From assembly GCA_036346205.1 (NCBI GenBank), contig JARFJB010001987.1:2587501-2651500 (forward strand): a stretch of DNA of 64,000 nt, in the 5' to 3' direction. The stretch is from Vesta saturnalis (Eukaryota > Arthropoda > Insecta > Coleoptera > Lampyridae). The translations under genes and the position numbers were made by a program. Below the pieces are notes generated by a model that was not told where the DNA came from, did no database searches, and saw only the letters and a program-made list of their open reading frames with translations. Positions 9,420 to 21,394 of the stretch are shown here, in pieces (positions within the stretch are counted from its first letter, which is position 1; every line of letters begins with the position of its first letter).

Positions 9420-12400
9420 AACTTTATACTTTGTCTAGAAGACCGTTGTCCTTTAAAAATATTAATATTTCCTTATCAGATATGTCGGCATTCTGTTTCT
9501 AACGATTTTTTTGGTAATCAACATATTTCGGACATTCCTTAAGAATGTGGTCAACATTCAAAGCCTTATCACACTCAACACACTCGGGTTGCAAATCACC
9601 GCTCATTAAATAGCCGTTGGTCAGCTTTGTGTGACCCGATCTAAATCTACATGTCACCACTAGCTCTTTTCGAGTAAGGTTATTACTATACGTCGAGTGT
9701 CCAACGAGAGGTTGAAATGTTCGCAGGTAAGTATGGTGCCTCTCCCATGCGGCTTGAAACAGCCTTCTGATATTTTCTTTGCAATATATTTTAACGTCGC
9801 TTAGATTGCAGATGTTAGAAACCTCAGCGTCAAGTCCTAGAACTGCCTTTTTGGCTAAAGCGTCAACTTCCTCGTTGCCTGTGATTCCAACATGACTGGG
9901 GACCCACATGAAAATGACTTGCTTTTTTAATTGTTTTAAAGGTCTGCTTGCTGTAAGTATGTCTGATATAATTCTGTCCCCAGCGAATGCTGTTTGTATA
10001 GCCGACAGAACTGACGAGTCTGTGCATATTAAAAATTGGTCATTCTTCTCCGCAATGCGTATTTTAAGCGCTGTTAATATCGGTAAACATTAACTGATAA
10101 CCAATGAATCTATTGATAACTTCAGTGAAAAACCTCTTTATTGTTTCCGGTAAAGAGTGTTTACTTATTTGTAATAGATCTATATTAACGTGTAGAGTAT
10201 TAGGCAGCCAGGGCTTAAATTTACGGTAACACGGTAAATATATTTCCTTCTCAGGTATGTTTATTTCCTTCACTATAACTGATGACCTTAACGATGAGGA
10301 TTTATGACGTGTTGGTTCCATCCTATATCTATCTTGAAATATATTCTTCTGATAGATTGACAAAATTTTATGTTTTCTGCATCTATGCAGATTCAATCTA
10401 TATAACGCAGTGATCTTTTTGCGACGAAGATAAAGTGGTTCCTATCCAGTATCAGCATAAAGAGACATAGCCGGACATGACTTCAACGCACCAGTAGCAT
10501 ACTTCTCAATTTGAACCCCATCGTGTATGTGCGAGACATTTTAAAATGTTAAGGTACGTTTTCAATTAAATTGTCGCCCAAGGTAAACCGCGGTATTTCC
10601 ATGCAGGTCGAGCGTTTTCTGCAGAAATGCATAGATCTAGATTTCGTCGTAGATAAAGATAAATTTCGTTCCTTTAGAGCCTCCGCAATCTGCAGTGTTT
10701 CCTTGGTAACATCGACTGATCGACTCATCTGAAAGAGTACAATGTCGTCAGCGTAAGCACAGTAACAAATCGAGGAAGGAATGGGTAGCAATACGGTATT
10801 GACTGTTATAAGAAATAATGTGACACTCAAAGGTGATCCTTGTGGCGTACCATTTTTAAGAAGGCGAGTATCTGAAACCTCTTTACCGATCCTTACACGC
10901 ATAGTACGATTAGAGAGAAATATTTCTATATAAATTGGTAGATTCCCTCTAAATCCCCATTCGTAGAGCTGTTGGAGAATGTCCTTATGCCGTACTGTGT
11001 TAAAAGCACTTTTTAAATCAATAAAGATAGCAGAGGCATGGAGGCAATGGACAAAACAGTTATTAATTGCATTTTCGATGAAAACTATGGCATCCGTGGT
11101 GGACGCTCTTCAAGTATCTACATCAATAGATAATTGACCATACGTTCCAAGAGTTTACCGATGCAACTTGTAAGCGACACTGGTTTGTAGTGGGACGGTT
11201 CCGACGGGTTTTTGATTTTAGGCAGAGGAACTGTAATAGCACCCTTCCATAATTCCGGAAAAGTACCGTTATGCCAGATTGGCTTCTTCTGGTAGGTGTT
11301 TAATAAAGTCTATATGGATCTTGTTAGAAACTGGAGCACTACTTCTAGATCTTGTATTTGCATGATCCAATTCTTCTCAGGCTGAATGAGTTGTTATACG
11401 GTAAGCTATCGGATGTCATGAATGTTAAGTTACTTATTAGTGCGTCACTAATATCCTGGCAATTTCTTTACATTTAGAAACTACGTAATTACCTATTTTA
11501 AGAACTGTCGGATGAGCAGGTGTAGATGCTCCTTCAATTGACCTAACTTTCCCCCACACTTCTTTGGCTGGAGTATCTTTAGTTAAAGAGGACGTGTATT
11601 TGTACCACGAGTTTCTTTTTACGTTTAAAATTATTCTCCTGCTAAATGCTTTTTTTTTAAACAATTAGGTTATCTAACGTAGGATGTCTTTTAAAAACCT
11701 GAAATGCTTTTTTCTTTTCAGTTATTGCGGCTTTAGCTTTCTCACTCCACCAAGGAACTGGCCGCTTCTTTATCAAACCGGCAGTTCTTTTTGGTACACA
11801 ATCATTTGATGTCTGAAGAATTAATTCACTGAATTCCTCGATAGATAAATTGCCTACTTGTTTGACAGCGGATGTCATCAATTCCTGGAAGCGGGCCCAG
11901 TCTGCTTTTTGGGTTAGCCACCTTTCATTCAACCATACCTTGTCGGCTGGGAAATTTAGGAAATTTAGCTCTATGGGAAAATGGTCGCTGTGATGCAGAT
12001 CCGGATCAACCGTCCAATCGATGGATTTCAGTAGAGAAGAAGAACATATTGACAGATCTATACATGAAAAAGTTCCTGATGCAACAGAAAAATATGTTGG
12101 AGAACCCGTGTTTAGGATCAACACATCGTCATCTTCCAAAAACTCACTTATCATGCGCTCAGAACAATTTGTTTTACTAGATACCCATAGCACATTCTCC
12201 GCATTAAAATCTCCCAATAGTACGAAAGGATGCGTGAACTGAGCTTTCAAATCAGTAAGATCTTGAGTTGTCCAATCAGGGGAAGGCAAGTATACAGAAC
12301 AAATTGTTAGTGTCGACGGTATTTCTACCTTTATTGCCACTGCTTGGAGGTTAATGTTTAATTGAATTTGTGAGACGCGGCAGTCATCTCTTACAAGAAC

Positions 12401-12724
12401 CGCCACTCCTCCATGTGTTCGTATACCACCATTATAATTTTTATATTTGGCTTTTTGCACATCTGGGATCTTTGATTCTTGAATGCACATACAAAAGGGC
12501 GTATACTTGGCCACTAAAATATCAATTTCTGGTAATTTATTAAAAAAACTATTGCAGTTCCATTGCAAGATATTATACACACGGTGGCTGTCGGGCATCT
12601 TTCTTCTAGCCAATTCTGTGTTTATTGACAAATCATGATGAAACTCAGTTACTGTTATTCGTTGTAGTTGGAAATGTATCCATGAAAAATTTTTTAAATG
12701 TGTATGGTACAAAACATAGCACAT
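9420..12724 (-). pseudogene. I/R1-type LINE ORF2: endonuclease, RT, RNase H; decayed
   Basis: Read on the minus strand. The EEP endonuclease (12600-11900) shows LQWNCNS, IQES, VYLPSPDW, LLGDFNAEN and HHSDHFPI, so all its catalytic positions are recognisable. RT follows in broken frames: KNPSEPSHYKPVSLTS near 11200, motif B (GTPQGSPLSV) near 10840 and catalytic YADD near 10745. RNase H is at about 10050-9860 (ICTDSS; WVPSHVGITGNEEVDALAKK). The C-terminal zinc knuckle reads CVECDKALNVDHILKEC (about 9590-9540). The endonuclease frame (12724-11657) is long and open; everything downstream is frameshifted. ORF1 is not seen upstream, so the copy is probably 5'-truncated. Its RNase H places it in the I or R1 group. 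Confidence 0.9.
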
Positions 12725-13039
12725 AATAAGTAGACTAGTTATGGTTACACATAAAATGAGATAAATTGGATTATGAAAGACAGTGTAAATGTAGGAATTG
12801 GATAGATAATTGGATATTGGACAATTCTGGAAATTAAAGAAAAGAAAAGATGCGTATGGGCATTCAAAATATAACTTTCAAAATGGGAAAAAAAAGATAT
12901 GGAATGTAGGTTAACGGCAAAAGAATAAATGGATTACTGTATAGACTAGTAGAATGTAAAATACTGTATAATGTACTGAAAAATGATAATGTAAATTACG
13001 GCGTCACAGAAAATTTTTTTATTGTAATGGAATGAAAAT

Positions 13040-13165
13040 GTAAATAAATTTATTATGTAGATATGGGAACCGACTGTCAAGTCTACCAGACTTAGTTGGA
13101 CGCTTAAATTGTATTATTATTGTTATTATTATTATTATTATTTACTTATTATTACTATTATTTGG
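13040..13165 (+). repeat. Retroelement 3'-end relic with hairpin, followed by (ATT)n
   Basis: The motif GGGAACCGACTGT then AAGTCT-ACC-AGACTT (a 6-bp, 3-nt-loop hairpin at about 13077-13091) recurs, diverged, at about 21422 and 25444. It is followed here by an ATT-rich tract (13104-13165). Shared 3' hairpins before a simple tail are typical of SINE or LINE 3' ends. The parent element was not identified. Confidence 0.45.
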
Positions 13166-13379
13166 CTGGGATTACACATAGTTACTAATATAACATATTC
13201 ATTATAAAACATAGAATAAATTTATGAGTGTAAATAAAACAGTTGCAACGAAAAATAACCAGAAAAAACGCAACTATTAAACGATTACAATGTGAATTAC
13301 ATATTAAAATGGAAACTTTGTCTAGTTTTATGTAATTTGTAAGTGGAATTACAAGCTCAATTGAATTTTTGTCTCATAA

Positions 13380-13690
13380 AATAGGAGTATTAAAACAAGT
13401 ACTTGAAGTAGAAGTAGAAGTTAAACTGTTAAGAAATAGAGTAGAGAATAAGGACAAACAGGTGCTGGAATGAACATTTTGAATTAACAGCATTGAACAG
13501 AAAACGATGTCGGTGAGATTCAGATACATCTAATGGACCTGAAAATAAGTTACAAGCAATATTAGACAAAATCAGCTGTCCAGAGGCTACTGTTAAAACA
13601 GGAAAGCAAGTAAATCACCAAAAATGAAACATTTTATTAGTGAAATGCGAATCAGAAGGAATTGTACAAATCCTTGAGGTGCTACAAGTA
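13380..13690 (+). pseudogene. LINE ORF1-like fragment (coiled coil / RRM-like), badly decayed
   Basis: One plus-strand frame gives LLRNRVENKDKQVLE (coiled-coil-like). Further on it reads KLQAILDKISCPEA, TGKQVNHQK, a stop and NILLVKCESEG. This is the layout of L1-like ORF1 proteins (coiled coil, then an RRM-like domain with an ILVKF-type strand). Stops and a frame change interrupt it. Confidence 0.3.
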
Positions 13691-13730
13691 TACTTCTACA
13701 CCCTTGGCTACAAATTTTAGCTGTTTAACA

Positions 13731-15489
13731 GTTTGGGAAATAAATAGAAAATTTTGTGCCTTATGCTCAGTCGTAGATTGAAGTGGGCTAGGGTCATAAA
13801 ATTATCGATTTGCCTTATTAACCAAATGTTCTCTTTAAAATCGGGATTGCTTCTTCCTGAAACTAATTGTTATATAGTCGGACGCCAACTAACAAATTTT
13901 ATTACACATCTATATTTAATTATAAACTGAAATACTTAATGCTAATGTTAGTAACGTTATAACCAAATTAATAATTAAAATTGTGAGTAATTAATGGAAT
14001 CAGAATACCTTATTCTTGGTCACATTGTAGATAACGAAATGGCTTCATGCTGGGTCGACGTTTTTGGAAATTGTTGCGTAATATTACTTTGGGGATGAAA
14101 TAAATCTGGATTTGTATGCTTTATAATTCCCAAATGAATAAATTTCACTCTTGATCAATCGTACTAATACTATTAATAATAATATTAACGGTAAAATAAT
14201 TAATTGCGTAGATGTGTATAAACCTGAAAGTAAAAGGAAAGGTAAAGTAAATAAAAAATAAAAGTGCCTGAAAAAGCAAACGTCTCAAACTTTTATATAA
14301 TGGTTTAAAATAACTTACCATACAAACTATATAGCACCTTTAAAAGAAAGTAACAAAGCAATAACATACATTCACCTTAACTCAACCAAAAACGACGGTA
14401 AGGTGGTTTATTGCGCATGAACATGTTTGAAACTGAATGTGCAAACGAAATGCGTACGAGTTCTAATTAAAATAATTAAAGGCATGTTTTTATGCAACTA
14501 AATATGCAACATACGCTGCACGAAATGCACGTTAAGTTGCCTACATAGAGATGAATTAAACACGTTCGAAGTATGTTATAGAGTGAGGGACGATATAATA
14601 ACAAAATGTAGGGTTTGGTGGAAAAATTTACAGGAAGCCAAGAAAAAAAGGCAAAAGCGGCTCTTTTTTAATGCTGCTAAAGGAAGTAAAGAGAAGAGTT
14701 CTTCCATGAGTTTTAAGTATGTGTGGGGGTAACATAAAAGAATATTTATCAAGAGAAACGACGGTGAGAACCAGGTGTAGATTGGATCATTAAGTGACAT
14801 GGATAAGTAGTTAATATAAAAGTGCACGTGTAATATCTGTTTAGCAAATTTTGCATTTATTTCTGAAATTTTTAGTATTTTATCAATTGACTGTACATAT
14901 GCAGAACGTTATCAGTTGATTTTATTCAAAATAATAGATTTTATTTTATACATATTTTTCTATGGGCTATCGATATTTAAATAAATTTGTAAATACATTC
15001 ATTATTATAATTTAGTTCACTTCTTAATTTGAAAAAGAGTAATAAAGATGGAATTATGTAACATTTGAGAATATACTGTTAGATGAGGCATCAACGTGGT
15101 AAAAACCTAAAATTAGTTAGGTTCAAATGGCAGTAATTTTGATAATTATATAGACACTAAACAATTAATTAAAGGCGTAAAATACGTTCAAGTTTCAATT
15201 TTTTTTTATAATCGTAACAGTTTAGTTAGGTTCATAGTGACAATCTGATTTAATAAAAGCATAGAATAAAATTTCTATGTTACAGAATAAAATGATAGAT
15301 GAGATAAGCTGTAAACAACGCAAGAACCTAAAATTTGGTTTTCATACATAATATTATAAAGCGTTAAGGTTAAATGTAAATGGCTATAATTTTGGTGTTT
15401 ACATAGACACCAAATGATGAAATGATTAATAATTTCAAAACTAAAAGCATCTAACAGGCTTTAAGTTTCAGTTTTAGTTACCATCGTAA
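13731..15489. other. Stretch without recognisable gene; short dispersed repeat at 14480-14545
   Basis: The only repeat noticed is at about 14480-14545 (TTATGCAACTAA ... CACGAAATGCAC ... TTAAGTTGCC). It recurs in diverged form at about 41165-41210. No coding similarity was recognised. Confidence 0.4.
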
Positions 15490-15894
15490 TAATTTAGATT
15501 TTTTTTTATTGTGGACCTGAACAGGCTAAATTTGGCCTATCGTGCTACATCACTCAGGAACACTTAGGAGGATGGATAGAGGGATAGTGAATTGCCAATA
15601 GATGCCTATGAACAGCTACCTTAAATTTTTTCATATCATAAGTAAGAGGAAAACAGGAACTAGCGAGATCATTCCAGAGTTTAGAAGCCGTGTAGAAAAA
15701 TGTGGATTGCGCCCGTTTGGAACGACAAGTGTAGATTTGTACTGCATACTGATGATGTGAATGAGCGAACCGAGTGTTTCTCGCAAAGATAGCCCTAGAT
15801 GGCATCAAAGAATATAATTCAGCAGCACAATAGTCGTTGTAATAACGATAATACAAAGAAAGAAATGAAACCATCCTTCTATGCTCCAGGGACT
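15490..15894 (-). pseudogene. CR1/jockey-like LINE, C-terminus and 3' end (first part of a split copy)
   Basis: Minus-strand ORF 15874-15554 matches the C-terminal tail of CR1/jockey-type LINE reverse transcriptases: LYYRYYNDYCAAEL, ARNTRFAHSHHQYAVQ, TASKLWNDLASSCFP. The 3' end reads toward a T-rich tract at about 15500. A closely related copy lies at 47027-47944. Alignment by eye to that copy shows that sequence here stops at about 15894 and resumes at about 20714. Confidence 0.8.
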
Positions 15895-15978
15895 GTTGTC
15901 AGGGTATTTTGAACACCCTGTATACGTATTGCGTAATTTTGTTTGTAGTTCTATGCACTTAGTTAGATTCCATATATT

Positions 15979-15980
<2 letters not shown>

Positions 15981-16026
<46 letters not shown>
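15981..16026. repeat. (TA)n microsatellite
   Basis: Pure AT dinucleotide tract of about 46 bases near the left boundary of the 4.8-kb insertion. Confidence 0.97.
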
Positions 16027-16029
<3 letters not shown>

Positions 16030-17536
16030 TTTTGTTGTCAAATTGGGTTTTATAGTAAATTTGTTTAACGTGTGTTGCGACCTTTAGGGATGGTAGGTGT
16101 ATGGCGAGCTTTAGTTTTTTTTGTTTGTGAATTATTATTCCGCAGTTTAGGTTGTTTTCCTTATTATTCCTCGTTTATAGAAGTTTGATTAACGTTTATT
16201 TGTAAATAGTTGTATATAAGTTTAATTAAGGTTTACTTCGTTTAATTTCCGTAAAAGATAATAGAAAGTTTTGTAAAAATTATAGAAAGAGTGTAGGTTT
16301 AAATATGTGTATGATGTCATGTTGGCGACATAAAGACGCTTAGTTATAGTTGTTCAGATTATTAGTGAGTATGATGGTTTTAAGTCATAGAGGAAGAATG
16401 GGGGACTGATTGGTTGTACTTGAATAAAAACAGAGATATTTTGCACGTTAAGTCTGCTAACGTTTAAAAGATTTTGAAAACTACCGAGTCCTTACGGACG
16501 ACCATCTCTTCCCCTTCCGTTTTTTTTAATTGGTGGAATTAAAGTAGATAAGATTTTTTTATGAGTAGTGGGATTCAAAATTCCAAGATGGATTTTTGGT
16601 AATAATTTGCTGGATTCTAAAATTGACTGCGCTCTCGTGTACTAGTACGGTGCCGTTTATTGTTACGCTTTAAGGGGTGGTTTAGAACGTTAATATTTTG
16701 GACCTTGTGGTGTTTAACGAACGTACTTTTTGTGTAGTAAGGGTAGTTAAGCTACTTCTGAAGAAGACCTGTAAAGGGATTTTATTAAAATTGTTCATTC
16801 ACCAGAGGATTATACCTAGTGCCGATTTCGGTTTTACGTAAAGTTACCTAGAGGACATCGTCGTGTTTTATTAGTGCTTCGGTGAACTCTTTGGTTTATA
16901 TCGCTTCTGCGGATTTTAACACTAACGTTCTTGTAGTGCCTCTTATTTATCGTACAAAGCATGTTTAAAGATAAAGAAACTTTCGCAATATATTAAAATT
17001 TATAGTTATTTAAATCAAGTTATTAACATTTTGGATTATTAGTGAAAATAAAACCAATTAAAAGATAAAAGTTATCAAGCAATTTTGAACGCTCAAATTA
17101 TTAGTATTTTAAAAGAAGTTTTTAATTAATGCAGTAACATTTTAACGAGTTTAAATCAAGGAATCGTTTGTGTATCATAGAACAATAGTCAACATTTAAT
17201 TCATCATTTTTGCCAGACCAGGAAGATTTCATTTCCGTAATAGCAGTAACCGACCATCATTTTCTGTTGTAACACAGGAGAGGTGTAATTCTAGACCTTA
17301 AGGTAACATAATATTGTTTTTTTTTATTGAATATTTCAAGATTTTTGTGTGTTTCGAATTATTTTTTTGTGTTGATGAAGGTTTGAACGCGGTGTCGTAT
17401 TTTTTTTTTGGTAAATTAAGTTGTTTTACATTTATTTAGTGTAACTAATTGTAGTTTTGACGCTCCGCCTTCACACTTTTTTTATTTTAGTATTAAAGGG
17501 AAATTGACCCTATTGTAGTGTGGGTATATAATCTAC

Positions 17537-17538
<2 letters not shown>
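16027..17538. other. Non-coding part of 4.8-kb insertion, left of the composite mariner
   Basis: No ORF or known motif. The segment lies inside the DNA that separates the two halves of the split LINE copy (15894 and 20714). Confidence 0.4.
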
Positions 17539-17599
<61 letters not shown>

Positions 17600-17600
17600 T
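17539..17600. repeat. (TA)n microsatellite flanking mariner
   Basis: AT tract directly abutting the CAGTGTCTC terminus of the mariner. The matching tract lies at 19391-19451. Confidence 0.95.
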
Positions 17601-17796
17601 ACAGTGTCTCAGAAACATGTTGCCAAACTTTAGGGGTTATAAAGGCCGATGAATTAAGTACTTTTGCCTTATAAACGTATGTCCGGAAATGAGTCGTTAA
17701 GGCACTAGACGAAGAAGTGTTAAAAATCGCAGAATGTTCGCATTTACGACTTTTAGTATTTTTTAATATTTATTAAATAAGAAAAACAATAAAACA

Positions 17797-18848
17797 TTAT
17801 ATTAGTTGTTCAAAATTGCGGCCATCGACTTGCTGACATGCGGTCGTACGTCGAACCATTGATTGGCGAACTCGATAAAGGATGTGCGGATCTTCCTGAA
17901 CAACTTGACTCGCAGCCATTACCCTTCCAATCAAGTCTTCTTCTGTAGTTACAGGTGTTTCATACACTAATGATTTGAGGTAACTCCAGAAGAAAAAATC
18001 GACAGGTGTCAGATCTGGGCTTCGCGCTGGCCAGTTAACAGGTCCACCTCGTCCAATCCACCTCTCAGGAAATTGTAAAGTTAGGTGGTCCCGCACGTTG
18101 CGAGTAAAATGCGCCGGAGCTCCGTCGTGCTGATACCACATTCTACGACGAATGTCCAATGGAACATTTTCAAGCAACTCAGGGAGAACTTCTTGTAGGA
18201 ATGTTAGGTAGATTTGACCATTTAAACGTGGAGGTAGTAGGTACGGTCCAATAATATGATCTACTACTATGCCAGCCCACACGTTAATAGAGAACTGATA
18301 CTGGTTAGACTTCTGAAATGTTCCTTGAGGATTTTGGTCGCTCCAAATGTGACTATTACGGCTATTGAAGTAACTTTCTCTAGTAAAGCAAGCTTCATCG
18401 CTAAATAGAATAACTGAGCTAAAATCGAACTGTCGAGCGCATTTTTCCAAATACCAGCGACAAAAGTTTACTCTTGGACCGTAATCCCGTTGGGTCAAAC
18501 TGTGTACTTTTTGAAGATGATAAGGGTATAGCAATTGTTCATGAAGTACACGCCATACTGATGCCCTTGTATTTCCAGTTTGATTTGCTATTGCTCGCAC
18601 ACTCGTCGCAATACTTCTTCTTCCATCTCCACCGAACGAGCCGTTCTTTGCTGACCCGTACCTCCATTTCGTTTAAAATTTCCTTTTTCTCTTAAACGAA
18701 GGTGTAATGAAACGAATAATCTGCGAGATGGATGGCGACGATTGGGAAACCGACCAGCGTAGATCCGTGCAGCTTCCCTGCTATTGCATCTTGCTTCTCC
18801 ATAAATCAGGTGCATATCAGCCATTTCCTCAAAACTAAAATGTTCCAT
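17797..18848 (-). pseudogene. Mariner DD41D transposase, one frameshift, catalytic triad intact
   Basis: Start at ATG 18848 (MEHFSFEEMADMHLIYGEA), a DUF4817-like helix-turn-helix with RFPNRRHPSRRLF. The second part (18600-17797) begins at RAIANQTGNTRASVWRVL and carries SDEACF (first Asp), YQHDGAPAHF (second Asp) and SPDLTPVDFFFW (third Asp). The second and third Asp are separated by 41 residues, i.e. DD41D, the spacing of rosa/visitor-type mariners. A small deletion with frame change near 18590, between VLRRV and RAIANQ, is the only break seen. This is the best preserved transposase in the window. Its stop and 3' UTR are shared with the inverted copy to the right. Confidence 0.9.
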
Positions 18849-18959
18849 AGTAAAAGAATTCTTCTTTACTTAAATTATCACTTTAAAATAACAACTATTT
18901 GAAATTTACAAAATCAAAGTGACATTCAAAACGTCATTCAAAATTTGAACAATTTTGAT

Positions 18960-19205
18960 AATTGAAGAAAAGTTCTTTTGCTATGAAACATTTCAGTTTT
19001 GAGGAAATGGAAAAGAAATTTTAAACCAAATGTAGGTACAAGTCAGCAAGGAACGACTCGATCAGTGGAGATGGAAGAAAAACAAAATTTAAAAAGCTTA
19101 TCAATGAAGCTTGTTTTACTAGAACAGTTACTTCAAAGACCGCAATACTTGGAGCAACCAAAATCGTGTCGATGGCCGCAATTTTGAACAACTAATATAA
19201 TGTTT
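18960..19205 (+). pseudogene. Internally deleted mariner transposase copy, inverted
   Basis: The plus strand has ATGAAACATTTCAGTTTTGAGG at about 18983, matching the initiator region of the neighbouring transposase. Isolated matching blocks follow (GTSQQGTTRSVEMEE; a FTRE-SYFNS-like piece; the final VDGRNFEQLI codons). Long stretches between them are deleted. It cannot make a transposase but keeps a complete 3' terminus. Confidence 0.75.
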
Positions 19206-19386
19206 TATTGTTTTCTTATTTAATAAATATTAAAAATACAAAAGTCGTAAATGCGAACATTCTGCAATTTTTAACACTTCTTCGTCTAGTGCCTTAACGA
19301 CTCATTTCCGGACATACGTTTATAAGGCAAAAGTACTTAATTAATCGGCCTTTATAACCTAAAGTTTGGCAACAAGTTTTGAGACA

Positions 19387-19390
<4 letters not shown>

Positions 19391-19451
<61 letters not shown>
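19391..19451. repeat. (TA)n microsatellite flanking mariner
   Basis: Pure TA tract directly following the right CACTG terminus of the composite mariner. Confidence 0.95.
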
Positions 19452-19455
<4 letters not shown>

Positions 19456-19864
19456 TAAACCATTTAGACTGGCGTAAAGCAGCATTCTGATCAGACATCC
19501 CGTCGCCTTTTAAGCATTTGTATTTTTTTTTGTTGATACGCATTATCGTATGTTTGCATTTTTTTATATTTATCCTTATCTTTTTTTATTATTTTACTAT
19601 AGTTTTGTTAGGTTTTATAAATGTGTTTTAATTCTGTGGAAACCCTTTTGTGTTGCATAAAAGTTTTTTGTAAATTGCAAGGTTACCGGAAAATTAGAAA
19701 TGTAAAGTTTTAACGTAACGAAGTTAGTTTTTTTTGTATTATTGAGTAATAGCGTTAATAATATTTAGTATGAAAATGTAAACTTCCACCATTAACACTC
19801 ATAATAAAATACTTATCTTTTTTGGGATTTTTTAATGGTGTACTTTAAATTATACAATCTAAAC

Positions 19865-19894
19865 GTTTCGATAACTACTAGTTATCTTCGTCAG
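19865..19894 (-). other. Hairpin with CTGACGA ... GAAAC flanks
   Basis: On the minus strand: CTGACGA, one A, stem GATAAC, loop TAGTA, stem GTTATC, then GAAAC. The layout parallels the motif inside the 9.2-kb palindrome (CTGATGA, one base, 6-bp stem, GAAAC). It resembles a hammerhead core but has one extra nucleotide before the stem. Confidence 0.4.
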
Positions 19895-20713
19895 TAGTAA
19901 TGTTTGTTAAAAATTGTTAAAGATGTAGTAAACAATTTTGTCAAATTTGAAAAATTAAAACATAAACATAAGTCTGCTATTAGTATAAAGTTTGAAATAT
20001 AAACCAACTATAAAATTTTAGTAAAGAATAACTAGGTCATAAAATTAAATATTAATAAACTGCTCAAGATGACAAACCAGAACACTCTCTAACGAAAGCT
20101 AACAATGAAATTTTCGTCGTAGAATTTATTATTTATAAATTTAATTTATAATTATTAAATTATTAAATTATATTAGATTTTATAGTTTAAATTTTAATTT
20201 AAAAAATTTAATATAATTAATTAGTGTTTATAGTTTTTTTTGATTTTAGTTGAGTATTAATTCATTTAGAGTGCATTTATAGTTTATTTTTAAGTTTTGT
20301 TTTGATTATTAGTTAATGCCTAATTATTTACACTGAGATGTAATCACGTAACTTTTTGAGTGTTTATCAGCTTTTATTTGACAAGCGTGTAGTGCTTTGA
20401 AGCCCTTTTCAGGTGGTTTGCTGTGTTGCTGTCCAGCACACCTGGATTGATTGCGGATAGGTAAGCGTATGTTTTGTATATTTAGACACGCTATGTACTC
20501 GTAATTTGGACGACGACCCTTATTTTGACTACCAAACATTCTGGCGCCCTTAACCGAATTGATTTTGTCTTCATCCCTATTGTGACTTACGTACGTTTTA
20601 CTATTCTAGATGTGCAAAATTTTTCAACATCTGCCTACACCCATACGCTGGCTAGTCAGCAAAAGGCCAATTTATCTGTAATCCCGTTCTACACCCGTTT
20701 ATACCGTTACACT
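19895..20713. other. Right part of the 4.8-kb insertion, no gene recognised
   Basis: Mixed-composition sequence from about 20330 to 20713 is less AT-rich than its surroundings but shows no recognisable frame or repeat of the left end of the insertion. Confidence 0.4.
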
Positions 20714-20990
20714 TGTAAAGTTAAGGACGGTCATTTATAAACCTAATCGCTCTCTTTTGAATACGATCAACGATATTGAGAGCGTATTGAGAACACTATC
20801 AGAGGTGCAATTATATTCAGATGAGGCCGAATTTGGGCCTTATACAGCAGAAGAGTTGTCGAGAGGTAAAGTACTGCTTAGATCTGTACAAAAAACCTAT
20901 TTTACAAGCAACTGTTTTGGTAGCTGACAGAAGATGGTCAACTCATGAGAGATTCGAAGATACAGTCATACCCAATAGAGTAATAGAGTA
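20714..20990 (-). pseudogene. CR1/jockey-like LINE, second part of split copy
   Basis: Near-copy of 47402-47670 (TTAAGGACGG ... CTAATCGCTCTCTTTTGAATACG ... GGTAGCTGACAGAAG). In the intact relative this piece lies directly upstream, in element orientation, of the part found here at 15490-15894. The frame is broken by small indels. The copy is 5'-truncated at about 20990. Confidence 0.75.
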
Positions 20991-21394
20991 AATATTGCTT
21001 AATAGTTTTAAGATAATTGATTAAAAACAGATAATGGAATATGCATATAGCACAGAACATAATGTTAAGTAACGTAATTCGTAAATGATGTAGGTTTAAA
21101 CGGTGAAGAATGTAAAATGGTTAAAATTAAATCAAAAGGACAATAATTTCTAATTATCTTGAGGCTGAATAATCAATAATTCAAAATTTCTTATTACATG
21201 TGAAAGTGTATTATTGAATTTTTGTAATTCTAAAGTAAAACTGATTTTATTATTTATTTATTCACTTTCTTGATATGTATAATGTGATTCATGGCATAAG
21301 TAAGGTAGCACTATACCACATAAAATAAGAATGTAATTTAATTCTAATAATTTCAAGATACAAGCGTCAGTTAAGTTTTTTTTGTAATGAATTA

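Larger units (their letters stand above)
17602..19389 (-). mobile_element. Composite mariner: near-full copy and deleted copy fused head to head
   Basis: The outer ends are inverted repeats of about 220 bp (17602-17828 with 19170-19389), starting CAGTGTCTC and flanked by TA and (TA)n. Both ends carry the same 3' coding end (VDGRNFEQLI and stop) plus the 3' UTR, so both are 3' element ends. The left unit is a 1.05-kb transposase frame on the minus strand. The right unit is a plus-strand, internally deleted copy starting at about 18960 with its own initiator region. The 5' halves meet at about 18870-18960. A simple mariner has one 5' and one 3' end, so this is a fusion product. Confidence 0.8.
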
